Assembly: GCA_030549495.1 (NCBI GenBank)
Contig: JAUIRK010000003.1
Span: 124,001-188,000, forward strand
DNA from: Nectonema munidae
Lineage: Eukaryota > Nematomorpha > Nectonematoida > Nectonematidae
Reading direction: 5' to 3'
Length of the DNA stretch: 64,000 nucleotides
The notes beneath the pieces were generated by a model, which saw only the letters and a list, made by a program, of their open reading frames with translations, was not told where the DNA came from and ran no database searches. The position numbers and the translations under genes are program-made. Positions 52,560 through 64,000 of this stretch are shown in pieces; the first letter of the stretch is position 1, and each line of letters begins with the position of its first letter.

Positions 52560-54520
52560 AATAATAAATAAGGTAAAGTAGAATATTAGGAGAGCTAAAA
52601 TAGCATATTATGATGACTCTTTTGGTTCAAGTGCATCTGATGTAAAATCAACTTGGAAATGATAAACTCTATAATCAGACTTAAGAAAAATAATTAATTG
52701 CTTCACTGACAATAGATAAAAAGGAAGTAAGTGATTCATTAGAAATAGCAGAAATCTTTAATAATCATTTTAATTATTATTCCGAACATAACTCGGATAG
52801 AAATGATAATTTAAAATACTTGTCTCACAATGTTTTATTCTTTGAGTTTCACTAGATAAGTCTCAATGATGCACTCATTGCCATAGATAACTTAAAAAAA
52901 GTAAATGTGAGGACTTTTATTACTTAAAACCCCTTCCAATATTAAACTCGTCAGAAAGGCTATTTCAACACCCTTATGAAATTTTCAATATATGCATAGA
53001 GCTTGGTGTATTTCCTAAAGTTTTAAAACTTCCAAAGTAATTTCAATTTAAAAAAAAGGTGATACTTCTAATGTAGAAAATTATAGACCAATATCTCTTA
53101 TCCACACTTTTCAAAATTATTGAAAAAATATGATACACTCAGATTTACCACCACTTTTAATTAAACTTCTTTATTTTATTGTGGACAAGTTGGGTTTAGA
53201 AGAGGTCACTTTACAGAAATGTATCATTCTATGTAAAGTTCTGAACGCTCTTGAACATAAACAAAAAGTTTTTACTTTTTATTGATCTTAAAAAAGCCTT
53301 TAACTCCATTCCTTGTGACTTACTTTTAAAAAACTTAAAATCTATGCTTTTTCAAATTTACCTATCAATTTTTTCATTCCTATTTTCATGAAAGATCTCA
53401 AACGGTATTTATAAATAATTCCTCATCACTTCCATTAAAATTGGAAAATGGAGTGCCCCAAGGTTCTGTCCTTCGTCAATTGTTGTTTTCTATTTATATC
53501 AATGACTTACCTAATTCATCAATAAGGGGAGAATTTATGCTGTTTGCCCACGATATTACTCTGATATTAACAGATGCTGTCCTTGACAATTAAATGATTT
53601 TATCTACTTTCAATGAAATAAAATGTTGGTTGAATTTCAATTTTTTGACCCTGAAATCTCATTGTATTGATTTTTCAAATTTAAAACAAAGAAATGATTT
53701 TACTGAAAAACTTAGCAAAACAAGAGTATCTTTGGTGAGAAAGTTTAACCTTTTAGGTCTTATCATTATTGAAAAACTTAAATGGAATGATCATATCCTT
53801 TATTTGTGTAATAAACTTTCCTATGTTATAGGAGTTTTAAAATATTGCAGAAAATTTCTCTCTTCCCACTGTTTAATACTTCTTTTTCTTTACAAATCTC
53901 TTTTTCTTCCTAATTTGAATCATAATGTTGTAAATCGGGGCCACTCTCCCACTACCAAGTTAACGTCTCTTCAGAAAAAAAAACACAGACTAATGTTTTC
54001 AAAAGTTACTTTGCACATACATCTCTGCCATTCTATCAAATTTCTTCTATAAAAGTGTCTGATTTATATAATCTAAAGGGGGCAATCATTACACTGAAAT
54101 ACGTTAGTCACTGGCTACCTGATACTTTCGATAAATCAATCTCGTATAATTACGAAAAAGAAAGATGCTCACCTAGATTCCCTGAAAACATGATAGTCCC
54201 ATCGTACAAACCTTCTAATTCTAAGCAGGCTATTGGGGATAAAGTGTCACAATTCGTTGATTCAAATGTAAATTTTTTCGCATTAACTTGTATCCAATCA
54301 AAGGCTTTAAAAACTGCTACACGACACAGTTTAATCTGATCACATCGTGTGTGCGACTACCACTTGTTTCTCATGTTTTATATTTATATTTATTCATTTA
54401 TTCGTATTTATATACACAATTAGTTGATAAAAGTTTTATCAACTATTTTATTTACAGTGTCACTACACTGAGCTTGATGTAATTACTTGTAATACCATCA
54501 TCTATTATCAATAAATAAAT
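52560..54520 (+). pseudogene. CR1/Jockey-type LINE, RT region, decayed
   Basis: Broken frames give IELGVFPKVLKL, KKGDTSNVENYRPISLI, LENGVPQGSVLRQLLFSIYI then NDLPNSSIRGEFMLFAHDIT (FADD box), an open stretch 53594-54052 with FNEIKCWLNFNFLTLKSHCI, FNLLGLIIIEKLKWNDHILY and RGHSPTTKLTSLQKKKHRLM. These are RT motifs in order: NYRPISL, GVPQGSVLGPLLF.IYINDL, LFADD, W...N.L..N..K, LG..id..L.W..HI, and L..LQKK..R. It may end near an AATAAATAAA at about 54508. The first catalytic region and endonuclease are unrecognisable. Many stops. Confidence 0.75.
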
Positions 54521-54524
54521 TGAA

Positions 54525-55440
54525 TATTTCTTAAAATAATCACTTATTTTATTTCCTTATTTATATTGCATCTGTGATTTAGATGTAAAACGTTATAACA
54601 ATATCTGCCATACAAAAGGTCATTTTGGGCAGTTAATGTTACCTACACCTGTTTCAATATATATATTTTTAGTTGTAATCTGTTACATATTCTTAATAAA
54701 TATTTTATTCTGTTAATATGTTCATTTTATTTCATATATTTATCATTTGATAAAAAATTATCTTACAATGTCGTATAGCTATTTATTAATTAAAATTTCA
54801 TAGCATTAAAGATAATGTCTTTTTTTGTATAAAAACTAGAAAATTGATTTTTAGATTTTCGGTCATTAATTTAAATATTAAAATCTGAAAGTTTTTTTAT
54901 AATAAAAGTTTTTTTAGTTTAGCCTTGAATGATTGAAATTCACATATAAAAGTAATTCTTTCAAAGACTTAAAAGATTCTAAAATTAACTAATGAAAGCT
55001 CTGAAAGTAGTAAATATATTATTTTTTTGTTTAAAAACTATAGATGAAAATAGTATAAGATTAATTATTTTAAGTATTTACAATAAGTATATTTTTAGTA
55101 TTTAAAAACTTTTTAAAGTAGTAGAAAAAGGATGATAAATTTACATTCCTATCATTAATTATACAATATGTAGTGGTAAAAATTACTGACTACTACACTT
55201 TTTCAATGATTTTGTATAAAAAATAAACTTTTCCGCTTCAAAATATTCCACTTTTTGAAAAATTTTCAAATAAATTTATCTGAAAGTTTGACTCAAAATA
55301 TTTAATTACATTTATTATCTAATACTCTAGAAGTTTACTTTTGATGTTAGGAAAATTATTGATTACATTAAAAGTAAAAAGCAACACATAGATGGTTTTC
55401 TTTTTGGTCAAATTGTTTGAAGGAAAGTTAGTTGGTTGAG
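54525..55440. other. AT-rich, nothing recognised
   Basis: No coding or repeat signal beyond AT-richness. Confidence 0.5.
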
Positions 55441-55442
55441 TA

Positions 55443-55475
55443 TTATTAATAATAATAATAATAATAATAATAACA
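55443..55475 (+). repeat. AAT microsatellite (LINE tail)
   Basis: About ten ATA/AAT units, adjoining a LINE 3' end on the minus strand. Confidence 0.9.
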
Positions 55476-56290
55476 ACTTTATTTACAAAAGTACGAATAC
55501 TTAAAATTGATTGAAAATTGAAATTTGGAAAACACTTTCTGAGTGTAGTCCAAGGGCCAACGGAAAAAAATTTAAAAAGAAGGAACTTTTGAAGGTCAAC
55601 AACAAGACCACTCAGCCGCTTGAAGGCACTAACTATGAGCAATGGAATTTGTATAAGCAGAACAAATTCAGAAGAGTTCGTTGTAAAAATAGGACAAAAA
55701 ATGAATCAATTAAAATTGAAGTACAATTAGTAGATTTTTTAAATAGATAAACAATTGGAAAAAAAAATATATATAATATATATATATATGCATAGAATAT
55801 TGTAGTAAATTGTATTCATTTACTTATATGTAGCAGATATATGTTGATGAAGTTTAAAGGGTGTGGTACAAGAAAAAGAAAACAGGAAATTTAGAGATAA
55901 CATTTAAGTTAAAGTGTTGTAGGAGGGATAGATTTACAGGCGCAAAAGTTAGGAATTGAACATGAATTTTTTTTGAACATTTGTAATAAGGCAGAATCAT
56001 TGTTATAGATGTCGAGGAGATGTTCGATTTTTTCCAATATTTACGGAAATAAATTCATTGAAAGAACTTGGAAGAAGAAAAATCAAGAATTTGTAGAGGA
56101 ATAGAGAAACGTTCAAGTGTATATCTTCGTATTTCAATATTGAGTTATATACAAAAAAAGAGTTAGAATGAGGATGTTTTTTTCCAGCTAAATATCAGTC
56201 TTAGCACTTTCTTTTGTAGACGATAAAGAGCATTATCACTAGTTTGACCCTAGCTCCATAGGTTGATTATTAGAAGTTCTATTAAATTTC
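55443..56290 (-). pseudogene. LINE 3' portion with ATT-repeat tail
   Basis: On the minus strand the 5' part reads NALYRLQKKVLRLIFSWKK (LQKK..R.I box). The 3' part reads RTFVNKVV and runs through AAATAAAG into TTATTATTATTATTATTATT. CR1/RTE-type LINEs commonly end in such short-unit tails, so the trinucleotide run marks the 3' end at about 55443. Confidence 0.55.
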
Positions 56291-56299
56291 AATTCGCTT

Positions 56300-59200
56300 A
56301 AAATCCAGATCTCACTAAAAATATGACATTAAAATGTCTTTTTCCATGTATATTTAATGACATCATTTAATACCTTTTAAATTTGGGATTTAAATAAATA
56401 ATTCGTAAGTTTTATCTATTTTAAAAATTAGATATAAATAATCGAAAAATGAATAAATAAAAATTTGCACATTAAATCTACATAAATTTGTGTAAAAAAT
56501 GTTGAATTAAACTGCCTTTGAGTAAAAATTTGACAACTAAAGTAGTGATATTTGGTCAATTCAGTAAAAAATATAAATTACTGATCTAATTGTGAAATTT
56601 TTTTGTTGATAGTAAGTCGATTAAATGGTGTACTAGTACAATGTTTAATGATGCGCGATTTTCACTTTTGAAATGGGACAAAGATGAAAGGCGTTGAATT
56701 ATTGTTACTTTGATTAATAGTGGAAGAGTGACATTGAATTTTAAGCAAAGATATAAATATTTCATGCAAGCCTGGTGCTGTGGTGTGTTTGTACAAAATG
56801 TATTTTCCAAAGCCATTAAAAATCATAAAGACAAGTTTAAATGCGAAAACTGATTCATTAAACCCCCAGATTTCTCAGACGAATGCCAAATACATCATTC
56901 ATGAACTCTCTATTTCTTCTGATGCTGATTTGAACTGTTAATCTAAGAATGAGAGAATCTGACTAACTAAAAAGGTCTTCCCTCATTTTTATTGCCGTTA
57001 GGTTATTTAAGTTGACTTCACCTTTGATACATCAGTAACTTTATGTCTTATATATCGACGATACGATCACTGCTAATCACACTCGTCATTATAAGTCACG
57101 GTTATTTCAATAAAATTGGACATCGTCAATTCCCAGTTCCCTCAATTTTTTGGCAACAATATTCAAAATAATATAAATCAAAATGAATTAGAAAATCGCA
57201 TTCCGATTTCTACTCCTTGAAAGTACACCACGCCTTCCTATATCACGAGAAATTATAAAAATACTCCAAAATTTTCGCTCAATATTCAAAATGGCAACAT
57301 AAGTGAGAATATACTGAAGGTTAGTTAGAAAGTGAATGGTGAAAACTATCAGCGTATAAAGAAAGAACTGCTAAAAGTGTTGCCGAAATTTTCCAAATTT
57401 ACGATTGATCAAAGTTTCAATGCAATAGAATCAACATTGGAATGTCTAATGGAACCAAATTTTCAATTTTTATCTTTTCTTAATATTTTGATATAATGGC
57501 ATTTTTATATTTTAGCTTTACAAAATTTGTAGATCTAACTGTGTTGGTTAAAGTTAAATTTTGCGTAAATCTAAAAAATCATTAACCTATAAGCAGACCA
57601 CTCTAGATAAACACAACTTAAAGCTAGCCCACTGTAGAGAATAGTTCTTTCTCAAAGAATTGTAAATGTGTTAAATTTCTTGTTGAAATTTTTTATAACC
57701 TCAAAGAATTCGAAAAAAATAATTAAAATTGTGCTGGTATCTGAATGAGTGTATGAGAATTACCTACTGAATATTTGCCAAGAGGACATTAACACATTTT
57801 CTAGATCTGATAAATGTTCTTTTGGCAGTCATAAAAATTTCATGAGAGGATAAAAATTTTCAGTAATAACAGAATTTTTCGCTTCGTTTTTATCCCAATA
57901 AAGTCTCAAAATTGGTAGGGAATTATATCTTGAATATATCAAAATACCCATGAAGCATAGCATTTATCACGACACAGATATAGAGAAAAGTTTTTCTGTA
58001 GAGCATATTTGTTTGACATCTCAACAAACATATCTATGATTTTCATGTTCAAGAATAAAGTAAAAATGCAAAAAATATGAAGATGTTGGTTATAAAAAAG
58101 GGTCCAAGGCTGTATGAAAAGTCTTTTTTCAAAGATTTGGAAGTGTTAACAGCGCCCTATTCAACACTCTCCACACTCTTGGGGATTATTTTACACTATT
58201 CATTTTTTGAATCGTCTTTAACATCAAATTCTGCAGAAACAGCTAATTGATTGCTATATAAATTTCTTCAAAACAATCATCATCTTCAGAATTCTCATCA
58301 GACACAAGATATAAGAAGCAAGCGTTTACAGGAGGTTCAAAGATCACCTTCGTATTGGATTTCTCTTCTTCATCAATCAAATTAAGTATATCGAATATTT
58401 TAAAATTCTGAAATAAAAGATTATACTATGAATATTAAACCAGGCTTCGAGGTAAATTTTAATTGTCTGTATATAAAGTTTATTGTTTGTAATTAGAATT
58501 TATTATTTAATTTTAATGAATACCTCTTAATTAGTTTCTTTCTTCCTTTTTAGAGCATTATTTTGACAATCAATAATTTTTAGTGTAGTTAATTTTTATT
58601 TGTTTTATTAGGTAAATTCTTTTTTGTTTATTAGTTAGCATGTTGGAGAAATTAGTTAATTAGTCATTAGTAAAATAGTTTGTCCGTCTGTCCATTAGTA
58701 AGAATTCTTTTAACTCTTTATAAAAGTTATTCAAGTTGTTCATTAAATTAAGTTATTCTAGATATTTTTATTCTTTATTTTCATGAAGAAAAAATTATTT
58801 TTGAAAAATAAAATTATAAACAAGCAGAGTAAGAAGATTTAGAAAATTATAATTAATATAACAATTTCTTTGAATTTATAGAAAACTTAAATCTTTACAC
58901 CAGTTATGATTTATAATCTCAGCTCCAACTAAATTTAGAAAATGTTTTATTGATAATGCTATAAATCTTATAAGAGTATTTACCTACAAATGCATGCTTT
59001 TTGTCAGTTTTTATTAACTCTTTTTCTTATTAGTTATTTTACTTTACATCGAATTTTAAAGGTTTGTACTTATTAATTAAATTTGTAAATGAATTGGTTT
59101 TTTAGTAACTTTATTTATTGTCAAATCAATAATTTGTTTTGTAGTTACTTTTTATTTCTTTATTTTTTTATTTTTTGTTAATAAGTTACTAAGCATGCTA

Positions 59201-60930
59201 TGCTAATGAGGCAATAAATTTTTCAGGGAAATTTTAAGAATTATTATATTTAAGAATTATTGTTATTACAAAGACAAGAAAGACAAAAAAAGTTGGTAAA
59301 AACCAAAAATTTGGAATTTAAACTAAGGACTCTTAATTTGTAAAAATTTTCAGCGGTTGCATCTTTAAAAATCAAAAACTATGCCGTTGGTAAAAACTAT
59401 TGAAAATGAACTACTAAAGTTGTATATTATAAAAACACCAAGTGTCTTACCATTGGAGACAAAATAAGAAGAAAGTCAAAAGGAAGTCAGAAATATGTAA
59501 GGAAAACACTGTGATTACTGTGACAACAACAAAAATGAAACAAAATGATCAAAACTCCTTACACTTGCACACTAAGCAAATATTTTAGAGGGTTAAGATG
59601 ATTCATAGGTTTTATATCAACTCATCTGGACTCTTTGAGCAGGTATGTATGTTATGAGTATATGGATCATAGGAGTTGTCTTTTTTTGTATCGATAACTT
59701 CCAACCATTCATATATGGTTCATAAAATGCTGTCAATCCTGTGCAAATTTTTGTGCCCTTCTTTCTCAATATTTCAATGTAGAAAGTAAAGTGTTGACAG
59801 TTATTTAGTTGGAATAAAAGAGTTTGACATTTTTTATAAATTTAAACTGAAGTAGTAAAAGAAGTGGTCCAGACATTAAAACTGCTTCATACAAAAATTA
59901 ACAAATTTTTCGAAACAACAAACAAGAGTAAAAAAATGTTAATTTAATCAAATTATTATAATTTTTAATATGACATTGATGGACTTGGATTAAAGTTAAG
60001 TCAACTTTTTTAGTAGATATTGGACCTAAAATGTGCGATTCATATGCGCATCGCTGGTCGCAAACGTGATATTAGGGATAATGGATGCATGCATGAATCA
60101 CTGGTCAATAAAGCGAAGAAGAAATGATGAAAGGAGGGATAGTGGCATTCGGTGGTGTGGTCCGTTTTGTTAACAAATGCATATAATGATGAATGGTGGA
60201 GGCGATGAGTGTGTATGTGTGAATTGGGTTGAGCAATGATGCGTTTTGATAAGAAATGATATCAACTTTTGCACTTGTGTAAGTAAAAGAAAAGATATAA
60301 AATTTTAAGGAGGTTACTTCTCTTATAAAATAAATTTCAACAAGTAAGTAACATTTTTATATGCTGACTCCTTTGTTATTTAGTTATAGCTTATTAGTTT
60401 TATTAGTTTAATATTAGTTATTAGTTTAAACTACTTAGTTATTTTATTATAGCAATGTATTCTGAAAGCCCATAAAAAATGCTTTAATTTGGTATATCGC
60501 ATGATGCATTTTGTTGAGAAATATGAAAGTTATAAGCGTTTTAATATTTGACTAAGATTTAAGCTAGGAACACTACAAATAAACTAAGCGTACACTAGCC
60601 CGATAAAATAAACCACACACGCGTGCTAAAGATGTGGTGAAGCGTATGCGAGATAAGAATTCACTGCGCTCATAAACGCGTAATGCAACATGTGTTAATC
60701 TTTCTTCGCATAGTTAGTTAACCGCTAAAATCAATATGAAGCGTGATAGCTATGGAATGTTATTAGAGTAGAGTTATATATAAAGTGCAACGCGCGACTG
60801 ATGAGTGTAGAGAAAAAAATCTTGGAGATTGATGAGTAGTAGAGTTTGCATCTTGCCTAGAAAAAAATTAAAAAGTTTTTTCAAAAAAAGTATTCTAAAT
60901 ACACTCTCTGTATAAAAGAATCCTTACAGA
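56300..60930. other. 4.6 kb, mostly unassigned
   Basis: An Asn/Gln-rich open stretch near 57115-57318 (NNIQNNINQNELENR, then KFSLNIQNGNISENILK) is followed by GTTAGT. I cannot tell host exon from element debris. GC-richer patches at 60050-60260 and 60600-60720 contain no recognised gene. The rest is AT-rich. Confidence 0.35.
58225..58390 (-). pseudogene. Possible piggyBac N-terminal remnant
   Basis: Reads KVIFEPPVNACFLYLVSDEN then SEDDDCFEEIYIAIN. The PP...VSDEDSEDED acidic block resembles the N-terminus of PGBD-like transposases. No downstream core found nearby. Weak. Confidence 0.28.
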
Positions 60931-60938
60931 AAAATTTT

Positions 60939-61427
60939 TTGGGCGCTATGCGAGCACGAAAAAGTGGTACCTCAAAAACTACAAATATTGGCATAAAAAA
61001 TGTTAAGATTCATCGGGAGCATCCCTTGGCCACATCATTCCGTGAGTTTATTTATCACATGAGGAAATGCTGGATCATGCGTTTACGTTCTCTAAATTCT
61101 TTGTACGCAGAAAGAGGCAGTGTTGAGAACAACCTTGGAAGAGCTTGTCGTCCACTCGCCAATAAAACTTTGAACAGATGCTGGACTTCAGCACAATTCT
61201 CTTGTGAGCAAAAAACTTTTGAAAGTTCTCAGAATAGAACCATCACTTTAGTTTTTCGATATTATACACCGTTCATGAGTCAATCTGTTCTTCTTCAAGG
61301 TCTTAGACGAAAAAACACACACACGCACAGAGATTTCACGCGTATAAATATCAAAAACACTTTTCTCTGTTTCATTTATAATCTTACTGCTTTCAAAATC
61401 AATTTCGAAAAACATTACGCAATTTAA
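60939..61427 (+). CDS. Unrecognised 162-codon open frame
   Basis: Follows ATCCTTACAG, which could be an acceptor. MGAMRARKSGTSKTTNIGIK, HREHPLATSFREFIYHMRKC, WIMRLRSLNSLYAERGSVEN, NLGRACRPLANKTLNRCW. Basic, no membrane segment, no motif I know. GC content is high for this window up to about 61240 and falls after, so the true coding part may end there. The frame differs from the exon at 61438. Could be host coding or transposon debris. Confidence 0.33.
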   Translation: MGAMRARKSGTSKTTNIGIKNVKIHREHPLATSFREFIYHMRKCWIMRLRSLNSLYAERGSVENNLGRACRPLANKTLNRCWTSAQFSCEQKTFESSQNRTITLVFRYYTPFMSQSVLLQGLRRKNTHTHRDFTRINIKNTFLCFIYNLTAFKINFEKHYAI

Positions 61428-61437
61428 ACCTAGCAAA

Positions 61438-61575
61438 ATGCGATTTACAAAACAAAACACTGTTGAAGAATCTTCCGAATTTGTTGGAATCTTGAAATCG
61501 AGGGAAAGGAAAAAAGATGCACATGAAGTTAACATTGTTGCAGAAAAACTAACACTTCACTTGAAGATTATGCAA
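61438..61575 (+). CDS. Candidate exon, 46 codons, strong donor
   Basis: MRFTKQNTVEESSEFVGILK, SRERKKDAHEVNIVAEKLTL, HLKIMQ then GTAAGTTTT, an excellent donor. It may begin at this ATG or at an acceptor CCTAG just before. Charged, helical. Phase 0 exit matches the entry of the exon at 63191. Confidence 0.42.
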
Positions 61576-61579
61576 GTAA

Positions 61580-63190
61580 GTTTTGAAATAAATGTCATCA
61601 GTATAGCTCGCTCTCATAAATAAAATATATGCACTACATTTAATCTTTTTTTATTTTTTTTCCAGAATAAAAATTTGAACATTAAAATTAAAACATAATA
61701 TTTTTTCAAATCATAGTATTAAAAATGTGAAAAATTATATATATTGTAGTATAATGACATAGCCTTCTTAGCTATATTGTTTGTTAGCCAGTTGTATAGT
61801 TTTTAGGTAGATTGGTAGTTTAGTTGATATAAAAAATTTTAATAGTATAAAGAAGTTACTTTTATTCTTGTTAATTAGTAAGTTGATATATAAGATTAAT
61901 TTATAGTTGTTAATTAGATGCTTGGTTTCTCACACTTTTATTTAGTGCTTAAAAGTAGATTATTATTTGCACGTGATTTACGTATGCCAATAGTTTAACC
62001 TTTATTAAACGACAGGTTTTTATATTAGTCTTGTTAATTTTAAATTTGTATGCTCCAACACATCATCACTTTGGCATTCATTGGATATTACAAACGTTCA
62101 GATGTTTTGAAATATTTTTTATTTATTTGTATTATTTCATTATTGACGACCAATACGCTCATTTTTTAATTACGTACAACTAAGCTTACTTCATTGAGAT
62201 AAATAAATAGAAGGATACGACTTTCAACTTGATACTAGTCCTCTTGGTACCCTACTGCACTTGGTTCATCCTTAATATATCTTTCTTCGACGTCTAACAA
62301 ACCACCCTTTCTTGGTCATTTTTGGGCTATAATTTTTGCAATTTATGTCTTGAACATCGTTGGAAAATCGCATGATGTCGTTGACTCTGATCCGAAATTT
62401 ATATATTTTGTATATAATATATATACTCATATAAATATGAGTCAAGATGTAGAAATTTTGAAATTTTAATGTTATGATAGAACTTCAAATGTACGATTTC
62501 AAATTATACCAAAATAGTGCGATATTTTAAATATACATTTTTGGAGAATATGTACAAAAATGAACACAATTATTGATCAAATGGTTATAAAGCGAGCTTA
62601 ATCTTTTCTTATCAGACTTAGAAGCTGAAAATAAAAACTCAAGTAAGCAAAGTTCCTTGATTTTGAATGTTGCACTTAGATAACATTCATTATCCTCCAC
62701 GAACTTAAATGTTAACATGCAATTAACAATGCCCATTGGCTTTTGGATCTTCACGAAAACTTATGATCACCATTAATTTTTTTCTGTTGTTCGGGTTTTC
62801 TTGTGTCTATTGTTGCATTTTAATTCTGTTTCTACTTTGTTTCACCAATAAACTTTATTTATTAATTTATTTAATCGACTGCTAGCAAAAAGATACTTTT
62901 ATTCAACTCAAAATATTTACAAAGTTCACAACTCTACATTCGTCTTAGGGGATTATTATCTTTATTTCTTTTTCACAATCCATATTCTTCAAATTTCTTG
63001 ACATTGAAAAGAGGTTTTATCATGATATATGAAAAAATAACATTTAAATTTAATCATTAAATCAGGGACTGTTTTTGGTACTGAAACGGCATTGGCAAGA
63101 TTTTTATAATTGACATATCCGATAGTTACAATGAACCCCAACGTTATATCATATATATGAAAGTTGAATTATCATATTTTATTAAAAAAG
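61580..63190. other. Unassigned AT-rich sequence, possible intron
   Basis: Includes degenerate TTAG words at 61770-61925. No coding seen. Confidence 0.4.
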
Positions 63191-63319
63191 GAAAATGAAG
63201 ATGGAATAAGCTTTGAATTGGTGAATATGAATACAAATATTTATCAGAGTCGTGCCTTGAAAATTGAAGACTTAATCGAATGGAACAGACAATTGAAAAT
63301 GTCAATCAAATCATTGAAG
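63191..63319 (+). CDS. Candidate exon, 43 codons
   Basis: ENEDGISFELVNMNTNIYQS, RALKIEDLIEWNRQLKMSIK, SLK then GTAAAA. Phase 0 at both ends. The acceptor (TTAAAAAAG) is poor. A 45-bp GT-AG intron (63320-63364) would lead to a short ending ECFLLLIK then stop. A second acceptor at 63948 (TTATTTTCAG) opens ILIDDLVISSNIQITN to the window edge but in another phase. Confidence 0.4.
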
Positions 63320-64000
63320 GTAAAAATCACTTTATTTTTTCATTCATTCTTGCAATTTTTCCAGGAGTGCTTTTTGTTATTAATTAAGTAACAACTGAAG
63401 CGTATGCCTAGAAGTTTTCATGTATATTTTGCTTTATTTCTTAGTAATTTCGTTTAAAATTATTTAATTAATTAATAAAATTAAAATCAATAATAATTAT
63501 CACCAAATTATATATATAGGTTGCCTTTTTTATTATTTTGTCTTTTTTAGTTCTATTTTGTATTTTAGAAAGACAAAATAGAATTGAAAAATACAATATA
63601 GAACTAAAGTTGGTATACTTGGTCTTTCTCAAATGTTATTGCATTAAATAAGACATTGACTTTTGTAGAAATTATTTTTTAATGTTGAATTTTTGGATAT
63701 ATGTATCGATTTTTGTGAAAAAGGTTATCATACACGTGTGCATGAAATATTCTAGAAAGATTTTGTAAACTAATGAAGCTCCCTAAATTTAATATTTAGA
63801 TTGAATTATGGGCAACATTTTAATTAAGCAAATTTTGGAGAAAAAAATTGTAAAGGATGATATTGTTTACAATATTAATTAGAAATTTAAATTTTACTTT
63901 CACATTATTACATTAATATTCATCAATTTTATATAAGATTATTTTCAGGCATATTGATCGATGATTTGGTAATATCTTCCAATATTCAGATTACTAACAC

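Noticed and set aside
57030-57480. Possible LTR-type element remnant (AATAAA followed by an Asn/Gln-rich open stretch)
   Set aside because: No long terminal repeat pair, no protease or RT motif, no primer site I can defend. Left as unassigned.
1-64000. tRNA or rRNA genes
   Set aside because: I scanned by eye for tRNA arm consensus strings and conserved rRNA blocks and found none. A covariance-model scan would be needed to exclude them.

Overview
The window looks like AT-rich nuclear DNA from an invertebrate animal. Coding appears as short exons of about 36-81 codons with GT-AG borders. Most recognisable protein sequence is decayed transposons: hAT, MULE, piggyBac, a pogo/Tc1-type element, and RTE-, R1/I- and CR1/Jockey-like LINEs. 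I saw no tRNA, rRNA, CRISPR or bacterial-style operon, and I cannot name the species.

Layout. 1-12.3 kb: a minus-strand host gene for a long coiled-coil protein. It was assembled from eight exons whose splice phases agree at every junction, and it runs off the left edge. Its largest intron (6.8-12.1 kb) holds hAT relics, including a 676-bp non-autonomous element with a perfect 8-bp target duplication. 12.6-21.55 kb: a four-level transposon nest. An RTE LINE is split by a block carrying a ZBED5-like hAT. That hAT is split twice by related hAT elements with TAGRGC ends, and the first of these contains a MULE whose ends are inverted arrays of a 15-bp repeat. 22.0-24.66 kb: a minus-strand LINE with reverse transcriptase and RNase H, 5'-truncated, lying directly against a coiled-coil-like coding stretch. 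25.5-26.5 kb: two deleted hAT elements. 26.9-30.6 kb: two different piggyBac transposases, tail to tail. 32.1-33.2 kb: the best single gene, an intronless 389-residue seven-transmembrane receptor on the minus strand. 34.0-35.0 kb: two candidate minus-strand terminal exons. 35-40 kb: CR1/Jockey-type LINE fragments on both strands. 40-52 kb: mostly unassigned AT-rich DNA with a 1.4-kb pogo-like element, a degenerate CTAA array and a CA microsatellite. 52.2-56.3 kb: a small hAT MITE and two more LINE remnants. 57-64 kb: mostly unassigned, with a weakly supported plus-strand gene at 60.9-64 kb.

The coiled-coil gene and the receptor are the only two host genes I can defend well. The transposons do not form a working pathway, but the nest records an order of insertion that can be read directly. 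I did not find a clearly new biological system. The best candidates for new description are the MULE with 15-bp terminal sub-repeats, the TAGRGC hAT family, the uncharacterised coiled-coil gene and the divergent receptor.
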